Shown here piece after piece: positions 43,561-50,929 of a stretch of 64,000 bases of DNA. This DNA comes from Ruminococcus sp. (GTDB lineage Bacteria > Bacillota_A > Clostridia > Oscillospirales > Ruminococcaceae), in NCBI RefSeq assembly GCF_024684275.1, contig NZ_JAIKXF010000005.1, positions 16,972 through 80,971 on the forward strand, read 5' to 3'. Position 1 is the stretch's first letter. Every line of letters starts with the position of its first letter. Below the pieces are notes generated by a model. That model saw only the letters and a list, made by a program, of their open reading frames with translations, made no database searches and was not told the DNA's origin. A program made the position numbers and the translations under genes.

Positions 43561-44892
43561 TTACTCGTCTGTTTCGTCGGTCTCGACGGGCGGCAGCTTC
43601 TCTACGCGACAGACCTCGATACGGTGGTGCTTTACCTCGACCACGTTTATGTGAAGTCCGCCTGCTTCAAGCTCCAGCTGTGTGCCGTCCTTTGGTATCT
43701 CTCCCAGCTTCGCTATGACGTAGCCGCCAAAGGTCTCGTACTTGTCCGCAGGCAGGGTTATATCCAGCTCCTCGCAGACGTCACTGAGAGAGCTTATACC
43801 CGGTACCGTCCATTCGGTATCGCTGACCTTTTCAAGCCTTACAGCAGGCTCGTCCTCGGGATCGTCAGCGAAGTCGCCCACAAGCTCCTCAACAAGGTCG
43901 GTAACAGTGATAATGCCGCTCATTCCGCCGTATTCGTCAACTACTATTGCGAAGTGATCTGCACCGCGCTGCTTCATCTGGTCGAAAAGGCGGTCAGCCT
44001 TCATATTCTCGTGTACAAAGCAGGGCTCGCGGACAGCCTTTGCCATGATGTTCTCCTTGCGCTTGTCCTCAAGACGGAAATAGTCCTTTGCATTGAGGAC
44101 GCCGATAACGTTGTCAACGCTCTCGCCGCACACAGGGAATGACGAATGTCTTGTGCGATGTATAGTCTCCTCCCAGACGCTGACATCGTCATCGCTCCAG
44201 AGCACGTCAACATCTGTTCTGTGAGTGCAGACCTGCTCCGCAGTCATATCGTCAAAAGCAAAAACGTTCTTGATTATGCGGTTCTCGTCCTCGTCGATAG
44301 TACCCTTTTCTGCACCTGCGTCGGACATCATGAGTATCTCCTCCTCGGTAACTGTATCGTCATCACTGTCGGGGTCAATACCCATAAGACGCAGTATACC
44401 GTTAGCTGAGACATTGAGCAGCCACACCAGCGGTGCAAAGAAAACTGCCACGAAGCTTATCACTCTGCTCATGGCAAGAGCTATCTTCTCAGGTTCCTTC
44501 ATGGCAAGCCGCTTTGGTATAAGCTCGCCGAATACCAATGTAAAATACGATAGTATCAGCGTGATAAGAACTACTGACGCCTTCCTGATAACAGCCTCGG
44601 GTATGCCTATGCCTGTTTTCAGCAGTGCAGAGGTGAGAAGCTCGGAAAAGCTGTCTGCGGCAAAAGCAGCTCCTATAAAGCCAGCCAGTGTTATAGCCAC
44701 CTGAATAGTCGCAAGGAAGCGTGTAGGCGTATCGGTAAGCTTTTTTAGCTTCACGGCTTTTTTATTGCCGCTGGCGGCAAGCTTTTCAAGCCGCACATCG
44801 CTTGTGGAGATGACTGCCACCTCCGTACAGGCGAAAAGCGCATTGAGCGCAATAAGTATTATTTGCAGAATTATCTGCCCTAACATATCCAT
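43561..44892 (-). CDS. CNNM/CorC-family transporter (hemolysin family)
   Basis: 443 residues: DUF21/CNNM membrane domain with four helices (about 1-190; FGELIPKRLAMKEPEKIA is the family signature), paired CBS domains (ICTHRTDVDVLW region, NVIGVLNAKDYF, GIITVTDLVEELVGDF), and a C-terminal CorC_HlyC domain (GTQLELEAGGLHINVVEVKHHRIE). Members are linked to Mg/Co efflux. Stand-alone gene with a 300-bp leader region. Confidence 0.95.
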   Translation of the reverse strand: MDMLGQIILQIILIALNALFACTEVAVISTSDVRLEKLAASGNKKAVKLKKLTDTPTRFLATIQVAITLAGFIGAAFAADSFSELLTSALLKTGIGIPEAVIRKASVVLITLILSYFTLVFGELIPKRLAMKEPEKIALAMSRVISFVAVFFAPLVWLLNVSANGILRLMGIDPDSDDDTVTEEEILMMSDAGAEKGTIDEDENRIIKNVFAFDDMTAEQVCTHRTDVDVLWSDDDVSVWEETIHRTRHSSFPVCGESVDNVIGVLNAKDYFRLEDKRKENIMAKAVREPCFVHENMKADRLFDQMKQRGADHFAIVVDEYGGMSGIITVTDLVEELVGDFADDPEDEPAVRLEKVSDTEWTVPGISSLSDVCEELDITLPADKYETFGGYVIAKLGEIPKDGTQLELEAGGLHINVVEVKHHRIEVCRVEKLPPVETDETDE

Positions 44893-45162
44893 ATCCTCCG
44901 TTAAAATATCTCTGTATGTCTATAACCTCATAAAGGCACAGCCTAACACAAACGATAGTGCAGACCATGCCCTGATATTACATATTTAACGAAGTATATC
45001 TCGTAATTATAAGGATTACTGCCATCCGGGGCACCGTCCATTATGATTTTCATCTCCTGTTCTGTATGAATTTCGCACTATAATTCAATTCCATATTTTT
45101 TTACATTATAACATATCATTTCTGAAATAGCAAGTATCGCGGGAAATATTCAGCAAAAACAC
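44893..45162 (-). other. Leader region of the CNNM gene with a possible 32-codon upstream ORF
   Basis: Minus-strand ATG 45039-45041 opens 32 codons (MDGAPDGSNPYNYEIYFVKY...) ending at TAG 44943-44945, with AGGAG 11 nt before the ATG. A TATAAT-like element lies near 45108. I looked for the M-box consensus expected for Mg transporters and could not recognise it. Confidence 0.3.
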
Positions 45163-45188
45163 AGAGGACAGCAATAAAGCCGTCCTCT
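45163..45188 (-). terminator. Terminator of the PWN-kinase operon
   Basis: AGAGGAC pairs with GTCCTCT, extended by GGC/GC, followed on the minus strand by GTGTTTTT. Confidence 0.7.
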
Positions 45189-45199
45189 TATTTGTGATA

Positions 45200-47314
45200 T
45201 TACTGCATTGTTACCATAAAGCATACGCTCTTTCCGGGCTGATTCATTACGTGTACCTTGAACTTGTGCTTGTCGATGACCGACTTTGCGATAGCAAGTC
45301 CCAGTCCGTAGCCGCCTGTGGAGCGGTTTCTCGAAGCGTCGCTGCGGTAGAAGCGCTCGAATATCTTCTCGGTATCCTCTTCCTTGATGCCCTCGCCTGT
45401 GTTGTATACAGAGAGAAGCTTTCTGTCGCCCATTTTTTTCAGCGAAACTCTTACCGTTCCGCCGTCGTTTGAATACTTCAGCGCATTGTCGATGAATATT
45501 GCTGTCATCTGCTTGATATGCTTCTCGCTTCCGCTGAGCATGATGTTGTCCTCGACGTTGACCTCGAACTTCTTGTTGTTCTCGAACGCCTGACACTCAA
45601 AAGGCAGCGCGGTATTGATGACCGCCTTGCTGAGATTGAAGTATTTGCGCTCAAAATCAGTCGTGTTGTTCTCAAGTCTTGTCAGGTTCAGCAGGTCGTT
45701 TACCAGCACGTTCATACGGTCAGCCTGTGCCTTGATGTATTCAAGCCACTTGTTCTCGCCTATCTCCTCAGAAAGCACATCTGCATTGGTAGTTATTACT
45801 GCAAGAGGAGTTTTCAGTTCATGGCTGGCGTCAGATACGAACTGCTTCTGCTTCTCAAATGCGGCCTTGATAGGCTGTATGCTTCTCAGGCTGAGGAAGT
45901 AAGCAAATACGGAAAGAACGACCAGCGCAATAAGACCTATGATGATGGTTGTGCGCTTCAGCTGCCTGAGCATATCCATTTCAGAGCTCTTATCGGTAAG
46001 CACCATTATAGTGCCGTTCTTCTTGTCGGTCTGATAAAACTGATAGCCGTTTATCATGCCTGTGTCCTTGCCGTTGTCAAGGATAGTTGTTATGTAGTCC
46101 TGAGCTCCTATAGAGTCAAGCTTGTCATTGTTGAGAGTTGCAAGGTAATTGCCCTTTGTATCAGCCATGATAACAAAGAAATCTATAGAGCCGAGAGTCT
46201 TCGGGATAGGCTCTACCTTTGAATATGCCATAGGGTTTGGCTCTGAGGCAGGTGACGCCATAGCTGTGGGAGCGCCGCTGCTTTCGCTGCCCGAAAGTAC
46301 CGTAAAGCCTTCCAGCACAGGCTCGCCTGTATAGACAGTGTTCATAAGCACAGCATCGCCGCCGAAGCTCTGAGGCTCTGATATAAGCTCGTCCTCAGCC
46401 TCTTTATTTTCATCGTCCTCGCGGTAGCTCTTGTATTCCTGCTTATCCTCGTATATCTTTATACCGTTTTTATCAGGCTCCTTGCTGTTCATCTTGGGAG
46501 TTCCTGCCATGCCGCCGTTCCACTGCATCCACGGGTTCCACGGGTTCATCTGGTTCCACGGGTTCCACGGATTTGTCTGGTCCCACGGGTTCCACGGGTT
46601 GTTTGGATCGTTATAGCCGTTCTGCTGTCCCCAGTTGTTCCAGTTCTGCTGACCGCCGTTATTTTTCCAGTAGTTTTCCCAATCCTGCTGGCTCCAGTTA
46701 TTCCAGTCCTGCTGTCCCTGCTGATTCCAGTTGTTCCAGTCCTGCTGATTCCAGTCCTGCTGTCCCCAGGCTGCCCAGCTCTGCTGACCTGTGAAAGGCG
46801 CCGTAGTCTGAGCCTCGGAAGGCTGAGTCTCGGGGGGGTGAGCCTCCTCATGGGGCTCCTCATGGGGCTCCTCATGCTGCTCCTCGTTATACTCCGGCTC
46901 GTCGGGAACGAACTGCTCGCCTGTCTCTGTGTTCTCATCAGTTGGCGGAACTGCCTGAGTAGTCTCATCAGCCTTTGTGGTCACAGCAGCCGCTGTAGTC
47001 GTCACAGGAGCCTCAGTGGTAGTAGGCTTGACAGTTTCAGAGGGCTTCTGCGGCGGAATGCCGCTCTTGTCACGCTTCTCGCCCTTCAGCTCAACAGGCT
47101 TGGTATATGTAAATGTAGAGTTCTTATCGTTATACTCGATGCCCGACGCTATCTGCATGAGCACCTCTCTGGACTGTCCTCGCATGACCTCCTTTGTGAT
47201 AACGTTTATAGAACCGATAAGTGCAATAAAAACAGCAAGGAGAATACTTACGATCAGCGAGAAAAGCTTCATCTGGGCTTTCCTGAACATTCGATCATGA
47301 GGTTTCCTTAACAT
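45200..47314 (-). CDS. Sensor histidine kinase with Trp/Asn/Gln- and PWN-repeat outer domain
   Basis: 704 residues. Helix 1 at about 17-38; the outer region (40-450) contains a Thr-rich linker, a HEEP repeat (about 146-158), a Q-D-W-N-N-W-rich block (178-235) and an N-P-W-N-P-W block (238-265), then an ordinary sensor domain (330-445). Helix 2 at 454-475; H-box SDASHELKTPLAVITT with His498; DNALKYSNDGG; GEGIKEEDTEKIFERFYRSD; GYGLGLAIAKSV. About 230 low-complexity residues are inserted compared with a normal kinase. ATG 47312-47314 has GGAGG at 9 nt. Follows its regulator by 18 bp. Confidence 0.93.
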   Translation of the reverse strand: MLRKPHDRMFRKAQMKLFSLIVSILLAVFIALIGSINVITKEVMRGQSREVLMQIASGIEYNDKNSTFTYTKPVELKGEKRDKSGIPPQKPSETVKPTTTEAPVTTTAAAVTTKADETTQAVPPTDENTETGEQFVPDEPEYNEEQHEEPHEEPHEEAHPPETQPSEAQTTAPFTGQQSWAAWGQQDWNQQDWNNWNQQGQQDWNNWSQQDWENYWKNNGGQQNWNNWGQQNGYNDPNNPWNPWDQTNPWNPWNQMNPWNPWMQWNGGMAGTPKMNSKEPDKNGIKIYEDKQEYKSYREDDENKEAEDELISEPQSFGGDAVLMNTVYTGEPVLEGFTVLSGSESSGAPTAMASPASEPNPMAYSKVEPIPKTLGSIDFFVIMADTKGNYLATLNNDKLDSIGAQDYITTILDNGKDTGMINGYQFYQTDKKNGTIMVLTDKSSEMDMLRQLKRTTIIIGLIALVVLSVFAYFLSLRSIQPIKAAFEKQKQFVSDASHELKTPLAVITTNADVLSEEIGENKWLEYIKAQADRMNVLVNDLLNLTRLENNTTDFERKYFNLSKAVINTALPFECQAFENNKKFEVNVEDNIMLSGSEKHIKQMTAIFIDNALKYSNDGGTVRVSLKKMGDRKLLSVYNTGEGIKEEDTEKIFERFYRSDASRNRSTGGYGLGLAIAKSVIDKHKFKVHVMNQPGKSVCFMVTMQ
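46525..46606 (-). repeat. Trp-Asn-Pro coding repeat in the sensor kinase
   Basis: Minus-strand units of CCGTGGAAC and TGGAACCCG code NPWNPW runs, at DNA level very similar to the 9-bp units at 38578-38649. Confidence 0.8.
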
Positions 47315-47332
47315 TGCGTCATTCCTCCTTTA

Positions 47333-48001
47333 TCATTCAAGAGAATAGCCTATGCCTCTTGCGGTCTTGATCTGAACAGGAGCGGATATTACAGAGAGCT
47401 TTTTTCTGAGGAACGATATATATACCTCGATATTATTGTACTCAACATCGCTCTCATAGCCCCATATCTTCTCGATTATGCGCTCCTTCGGAAGTATCTG
47501 GTGGGGATTTGATATAAGGAGCTCCATTATCTGATACTCCTTCAGCGAAAGCTTAACATCATTGCCCTTCCACATTACCGAGCAGGTGCTCTTGTTAAGC
47601 TCAAGTCCGTTGTAATCCAATCTGTTTTCGTCAACTATCTCGCCCTTTCTTCTGGTGAGTGCTCTTACTCTTGCAAGAAGCTCACCGGTAACGAAGGGCT
47701 TTGTAAGGTAGTCGTCTGCGCCGCAGTCAAGACCGTTGATCTTGTCCTCGATCTCGCTTCGTGCGGTGAGCAGGAGAACCGGCGTATGTATATGCTCGCG
47801 GCGGAGATTCCTCAGCACCTCCATACCGTTCATGCCGGGAAGCATTATATCAAGTATGATGCAGTCGTAAACTCCCGTAAGAGCGTTATCAAGTCCGTCA
47901 ACTCCGTCATAAACGGTATCGACGTTGTACATATTTCTTTTAAGTATCTCCGACAAAGCATCGGCGAGCTGTATCTCGTCTTCTACAACGAGAAGTCTCA
48001 T
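47333..48001 (-). CDS. OmpR-family response regulator of the PWN kinase
   Basis: 222 residues: receiver with VVEDEIQLA, phospho-Asp in DCIILDIMLPGMNG (residue 51), TARSEIEDK and KPF (DDYLTKPF); winged helix with LSLKEYQIMELLI, VEVYISFLRKKL-type recognition segment and TARGIGYSLE. First gene of the regulator-kinase pair. Confidence 0.95.
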   Translation of the reverse strand: MRLLVVEDEIQLADALSEILKRNMYNVDTVYDGVDGLDNALTGVYDCIILDIMLPGMNGMEVLRNLRREHIHTPVLLLTARSEIEDKINGLDCGADDYLTKPFVTGELLARVRALTRRKGEIVDENRLDYNGLELNKSTCSVMWKGNDVKLSLKEYQIMELLISNPHQILPKERIIEKIWGYESDVEYNNIEVYISFLRKKLSVISAPVQIKTARGIGYSLE

Positions 48002-48181
48002 ATGTATACCCCCTTGTATGCCATATCTGTAACAGCGGACACCACTCCACTTTACCTATATTATACCACAAAATATTGAAATAAGCTTAAAGGAATTATA
48101 AGTTTAACCAATTAATTAGGAAAAAAATCATAGATATTTTTGTGCATATCAACAGTTTTGCTTATAAATTGCCAGCAGGCG

Positions 48182-48210
48182 TTGACTAACCTATAAATTT
48201 GTGTTATGAT
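48182..48210 (+). promoter_or_regulatory. Promoter upstream of the 233-aa hypothetical gene
   Basis: TTGACT (48182-48187), 17-bp spacer, TATGAT (48205-48210). It leaves an AT-rich leader of about 155 nt in which I recognise no riboswitch; the rest of 48002-48372 shows nothing clear. Confidence 0.6.
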
Positions 48211-48372
48211 TGAATACACAGATGGGTGAAAATAATTTACTGTTTTTACTCTTTATATTGAAAATATATGAGTTCATATAATATAAGCAATTGCAAAAGC
48301 AGAAAACCAGATGTCACCGTATTCTGAGTTTTGCAGTCAGCTGTCACATATTAGACGAGAGGGGGCAAAGAT

Positions 48373-49074
48373 ATGTTATCACCTATAGAACGAAAAAAGG
48401 CAGGCTTTCCATTGCTCACATCTCACGCTGCTGAGATGAAAAAATACGCGGAAGTTTACAGCCTCTTCGTTGATAAGGGCTACTCTAAGGAGCTGTGTGA
48501 GGCTTACGCCGATGCCTTCATCGATAACGCCAAGAAACCCACCAGCTTTGACCTGATCCAGATAGCATCTCTTTACGATAGGATATACGATAATAAGACA
48601 GCATATTTTTACCTCGAAAAGCTTATAGATAAAAAGCTCAGCGGTGACGAAAAATTCGGTTACTGCACCGAAATGCTCAGCACCATAAGCAAGATCGGGA
48701 ACTGGCGTGACGCTGAGGAATTCCGCACTCTGAACATCAGCTTTTTGCAGAAATACTGTGAAAAAGCCTGCCTGAAGCGTCAGGCAAAGCTATATATATC
48801 CCTCGCACTGTCAGACTGTGCCGCCAAGCATTACCGCGATGCGCTCAGGCTTCTGAATTTCGGCTATAAGCCGCAGGGCAGAAACGATTCCATGCTTCTT
48901 GAAATTATGATAACCGCAGTCTATATCTTCGCAAGAGCTGATGACATCGAAGGCCTTGAGGGCGCTCTCGCAAACGCCAACGGCTGTCTGAAGCTGTTCA
49001 AGGATTTTGATTTTTCATGGCAGGAGGAATACTACCGCAACAGGATCAAAGATGCCTCACAAGGTGTACTGTAA
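48373..49074 (+). CDS. Hypothetical helical-repeat protein (TPR-like)
   Basis: 233 residues, all alpha-helical in appearance, with paired helices reminiscent of TPR units (KPTSFDLIQIASLYDRIYDN, KTAYFYLEKLIDKKLSGDEK, AAKHYRDALRLLNFGYKPQG). No signal peptide, membrane helix or catalytic motif. SD GAGGGGG lies 7 nt before the ATG. Probably a protein-interaction scaffold; family not recognised. Confidence 0.8.
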   Translation: MLSPIERKKAGFPLLTSHAAEMKKYAEVYSLFVDKGYSKELCEAYADAFIDNAKKPTSFDLIQIASLYDRIYDNKTAYFYLEKLIDKKLSGDEKFGYCTEMLSTISKIGNWRDAEEFRTLNISFLQKYCEKACLKRQAKLYISLALSDCAAKHYRDALRLLNFGYKPQGRNDSMLLEIMITAVYIFARADDIEGLEGALANANGCLKLFKDFDFSWQEEYYRNRIKDASQGVL

Positions 49075-49080
49075 AACACA

Positions 49081-49110
49081 GGCTCCGAGTTTGTACTCGG
49101 AGCTTTTTTT
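49081..49110 (+). terminator. Terminator of the helical-repeat gene
   Basis: GCTCCGAGT pairs with ACTCGGAGC, TTGT loop, then seven T. Confidence 0.92.
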
Positions 49111-49481
49111 ATTACACGGACAGGTCAGACTTGATTAAAAAATAAAAAAATATCAAAATTATTCAAAAAACTCTTTGGATTTTTCACCGGAGAGTTTTTT
49201 ATTATTTTTAACCATAGCAAGTTCGGTCAGTTCACAGCGCAAATCGTCACCCTCGTTAAAAGATGTTGTATTTGTGCTGAATTTTTTGTCGAAGCCCGAA
49301 TCAACGTATCTACGTAGATTTGTCGATACGGTTTTTGTTCCGCACAAAAATCAGCCTTATTTTTTTATTTTTATGACAAAAAACCGATTTATTAAAATCA
49401 GTAATTTAGTTCATAATTGCTTAATATAAAATATAATACTAAATTTAGCAATATAGTCCTAATTTTGAGCAATATAATCAA
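49111..49481. other. AT-rich intergenic stretch without a credible gene
   Basis: It contains an inverted repeat AAAAAACTCT/AGAGTTTTTT at about 49166-49201 that looks like a terminator hairpin. A 62-codon frame on the minus strand here has no SD and no clear protein character. Near the 3' end are AGCAATATA repeats (49448, 49469). Confidence 0.5.
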
Positions 49482-49510
49482 TTGAACTTAGCGCCGTCAT
49501 GTTTTATAAT
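49482..49510 (+). promoter_or_regulatory. Promoter of a large noncoding RNA
   Basis: TTGAAC (49482-49487), 17-bp spacer, TATAAT (49505-49510). The predicted start is near 49517, just before the first stem GGTAGAG. Confidence 0.8.
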
Positions 49511-49517
49511 ACAATTG

Positions 49518-49973
49518 TTGGTAGAGGATAACCGCCGAAAAATCGGCTTCTCTACCGCCACATAATTTCAACAGATTTTTATGTGTCCTGTAACAAAATC
49601 GGCAAGTATATCTTTCTTTTGCTTGATCCGGTACCAAACTCCGCCGGATCTACGGTCTCACCACTTCGATCCAGCATACATCGGACTTACTTCAACTGCT
49701 ATTAAACATTAATGCCTATAATATGTTTAATCGCCTAAAGCAGTTCGCACATCGCTTGAAACGACAAAACAAGCATGATATTAAAGCAAGAAGATATATG
49801 GCACTTCGGAATATGTGCTGCCGTAACGACAACTGCGTATAGAGGGTGCGCAGGCGTCACTCAATAGCGACCTTGATTGGCTTTTTGAGAGGGTGTCAAT
49901 GAAGGTCGTTATTCTTTTGCAATCTTGTTCTATACCTATTATATTAAAAAGGCTGCCAATGGCAGTCTTTTTT
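49518..49973 (+). ncRNA. Large structured noncoding RNA, class not recognised (about 455 nt)
   Basis: This segment has its own promoter and a rho-independent terminator but no credible ORF. It is dense in long-range stems: GGTAGAG/CTCTACC (49520-49556, with inner GCCGA/TCGGC), CACATAA/TTATGTG (49559-49585), GATCCGG/CCGGATC (49625-49650), AACTGCT+ATTAAACAT with ATGTTTAAT+AGCAGTT (49694-49745, 16 bp with a 7-nt bulge), GCAC/GTGC (about 49801-49818) and CGACCTTGATTG/CAATGAAGGTCG (49868-49908, 11 of 12 paired). It lacks the landmark sequences of RNase P RNA, tmRNA and SRP RNA. Size and ornateness recall the large RNA classes ROOL, GOLLD and OLE, but I cannot match it to any. Confidence 0.65.
49946..49973 (+). 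terminator. Terminator of the large RNA
   Basis: AAAAAGGCTGCC-AAT-GGCAGTCTTTTTT: a 7-bp GC-rich stem (one G-U) extended by A-T pairs, then a U-tract. Confidence 0.88.
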
Positions 49974-49989
49974 CGTGGCGGGATTTTTA

Positions 49990-50119
49990 ATGCATAATTC
50001 ATAATGCATAATGCATAATTAAAGGCGAACCAAGCGGTTCGCCTTTTTGTAGGGGCGAGTTCCGCTCGCCCGTGCTATATCGCTGCAAATGTGTAGGGGG
50101 CGATGCCTACATCGCCCCG
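49990..50119. repeat. Repeat cluster: TAATGCAT units, AAAGGCGAACC hairpin and two TGTAGGGG palindromes
   Basis: ATAATGCATAAT repeats (about 49990-50020), then AAAGGCGAACC-AAGC-GGTTCGCCTTT with T-tract (50021-50047), then palindromes 50048-50072 and 50092-50119. The hairpin can terminate transcripts from both sides. Confidence 0.75.
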
Positions 50120-50120
50120 T

Positions 50121-50531
50121 TTAAAAATATGTATGCCTGTGTGATACAAGCAATGCTACAATTATTATTAGATAAATAACAGCTATCGCCAAACTTATTT
50201 TTAAAGAGAGATTACCTAATTTTATTCCTAATTTAGCGTTCTCTTTTCCGCCAAGCTTTTGATGAATGACATTATTTCCTAAATATTTCGCTAATAGTGC
50301 ACACGGAATAGAAAAATAAAAAGCAAAGAATAAAATAATAGAGGCTATTCCAAGGATTAAAGACGCTGTTGCCATTCCCTGACTATTAGATTTTGGCTGT
50401 TGAATTTGCGTATTAGATATATTATTGTTTCGCTCATTTGGTATAGATACACCATCATTAAGCGTTTTGCCACAAGACGGACAGAAATTAGCATCGTCCG
50501 AAATCTCTTTGCCGCAGAATTTACAAAACAT
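50121..50531 (-). CDS. Zinc-ribbon protein with DUF4190-like membrane domain
   Basis: 136 residues: N-terminal zinc ribbon FCKFCGKEISDDANFCPSCGKTL, an Asn/Gln-rich linker, then two to three helices (MATASLILGIASIILFFAFY, LSLKISLAIAVIYLIIIVALL) in the pattern of DUF4190. AT-rich coding compared with neighbours, which may mean recent arrival. Its promoter carries a 10-bp inverted repeat and faces away from an XRE gene. Confidence 0.85.
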   Translation of the reverse strand: MFCKFCGKEISDDANFCPSCGKTLNDGVSIPNERNNNISNTQIQQPKSNSQGMATASLILGIASIILFFAFYFSIPCALLAKYLGNNVIHQKLGGKENAKLGIKLGNLSLKISLAIAVIYLIIIVALLVSHRHTYF

Positions 50532-50567
50532 AAATCATTCCTCCTATCGAGCCTGTTTTATGTCATT

Positions 50568-50607
50568 ATTATAACACATATGTATTCATGATGTCAACAT
50601 ATGTGTT
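50568..50607 (-). promoter_or_regulatory. Promoter of the zinc-ribbon gene with inverted-repeat operator
   Basis: Minus strand: TTGACA (50592-50597), 18-bp spacer, TATAAT (50568-50573). AACACATATG (50573-50582) and CATATGTGTT (50598-50607) form a perfect 10-bp inverted repeat, 25 bp centre to centre, flanking the spacer. A repressor bound here would shut the promoter. Confidence 0.75.
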
Positions 50608-50612
50608 CAATA

Positions 50613-50640
50613 TTTACAAAAAATTCGTATATCATATTAT
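50613..50640 (+). promoter_or_regulatory. Probable promoter of the XRE gene
   Basis: TTTACA (50613-50618), 16-bp spacer, TATTAT (50635-50640). The start is close to the ATG, leaving a very short leader with GAGGTGA. Confidence 0.5.
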
Positions 50641-50654
50641 CATGAGGTGATAAT

Positions 50655-50888
50655 ATGTATATACCAACACTTGACTCAAAGACAGTAGGCGAGGTCATCG
50701 CGGAGTTCCGCAAGAAAAAGGGCATATCTCAGGAGGTCATCAGCGGACTTGCCGATATCGGGCGGACTCACCTCAGCGCCATTGAGCGCGGCGAGCGCAA
50801 GCCTACCCTCGAAACGCTGTACCGTATCGCAAACGCCCTCGGCGTAAAAATGAGCGACATCGTTTTAGCTATCGAATCAAGACTATAA
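50655..50888 (+). CDS. XRE-family transcriptional regulator
   Basis: 77 residues: one HTH (VGEVIAEFRKKKGISQEVISGLADIGRTHLSAIERGERKPTLETL) with recognition helix GRTHLSAIERG, and a short C-terminal helix. Divergent from the zinc-ribbon gene, 123 bp apart, with the inverted-repeat operator between them. Confidence 0.93.
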   Translation: MYIPTLDSKTVGEVIAEFRKKKGISQEVISGLADIGRTHLSAIERGERKPTLETLYRIANALGVKMSDIVLAIESRL

Positions 50889-50890
50889 AA

Positions 50891-50916
50891 AAGCCGACAG
50901 GTTCTTCCCTGTCGGC
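50891..50916. terminator. Bidirectional terminator
   Basis: AGCCGACAGG pairs with CCTGTCGGCT. The U-tract is best on the minus strand (TTTTTTAT), serving the glycosyltransferase gene, and is weaker for the XRE gene. Confidence 0.82.
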
Positions 50917-50929
50917 TATTATCTTTAAA

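Noticed and set aside
44893..45162. M-box (Mg) riboswitch before the CNNM transporter
   Set aside because: A GTTAGG-like start resembles the consensus, but the conserved core could not be found.
49159..49347. 62-codon minus-strand frame in the AT-rich gap
   Set aside because: No SD, and it ends in a terminator-like hairpin; no protein character.
49781..50002. 73-codon minus-strand frame in the large RNA region
   Set aside because: It spans the terminator and stems of the noncoding RNA and has no SD.
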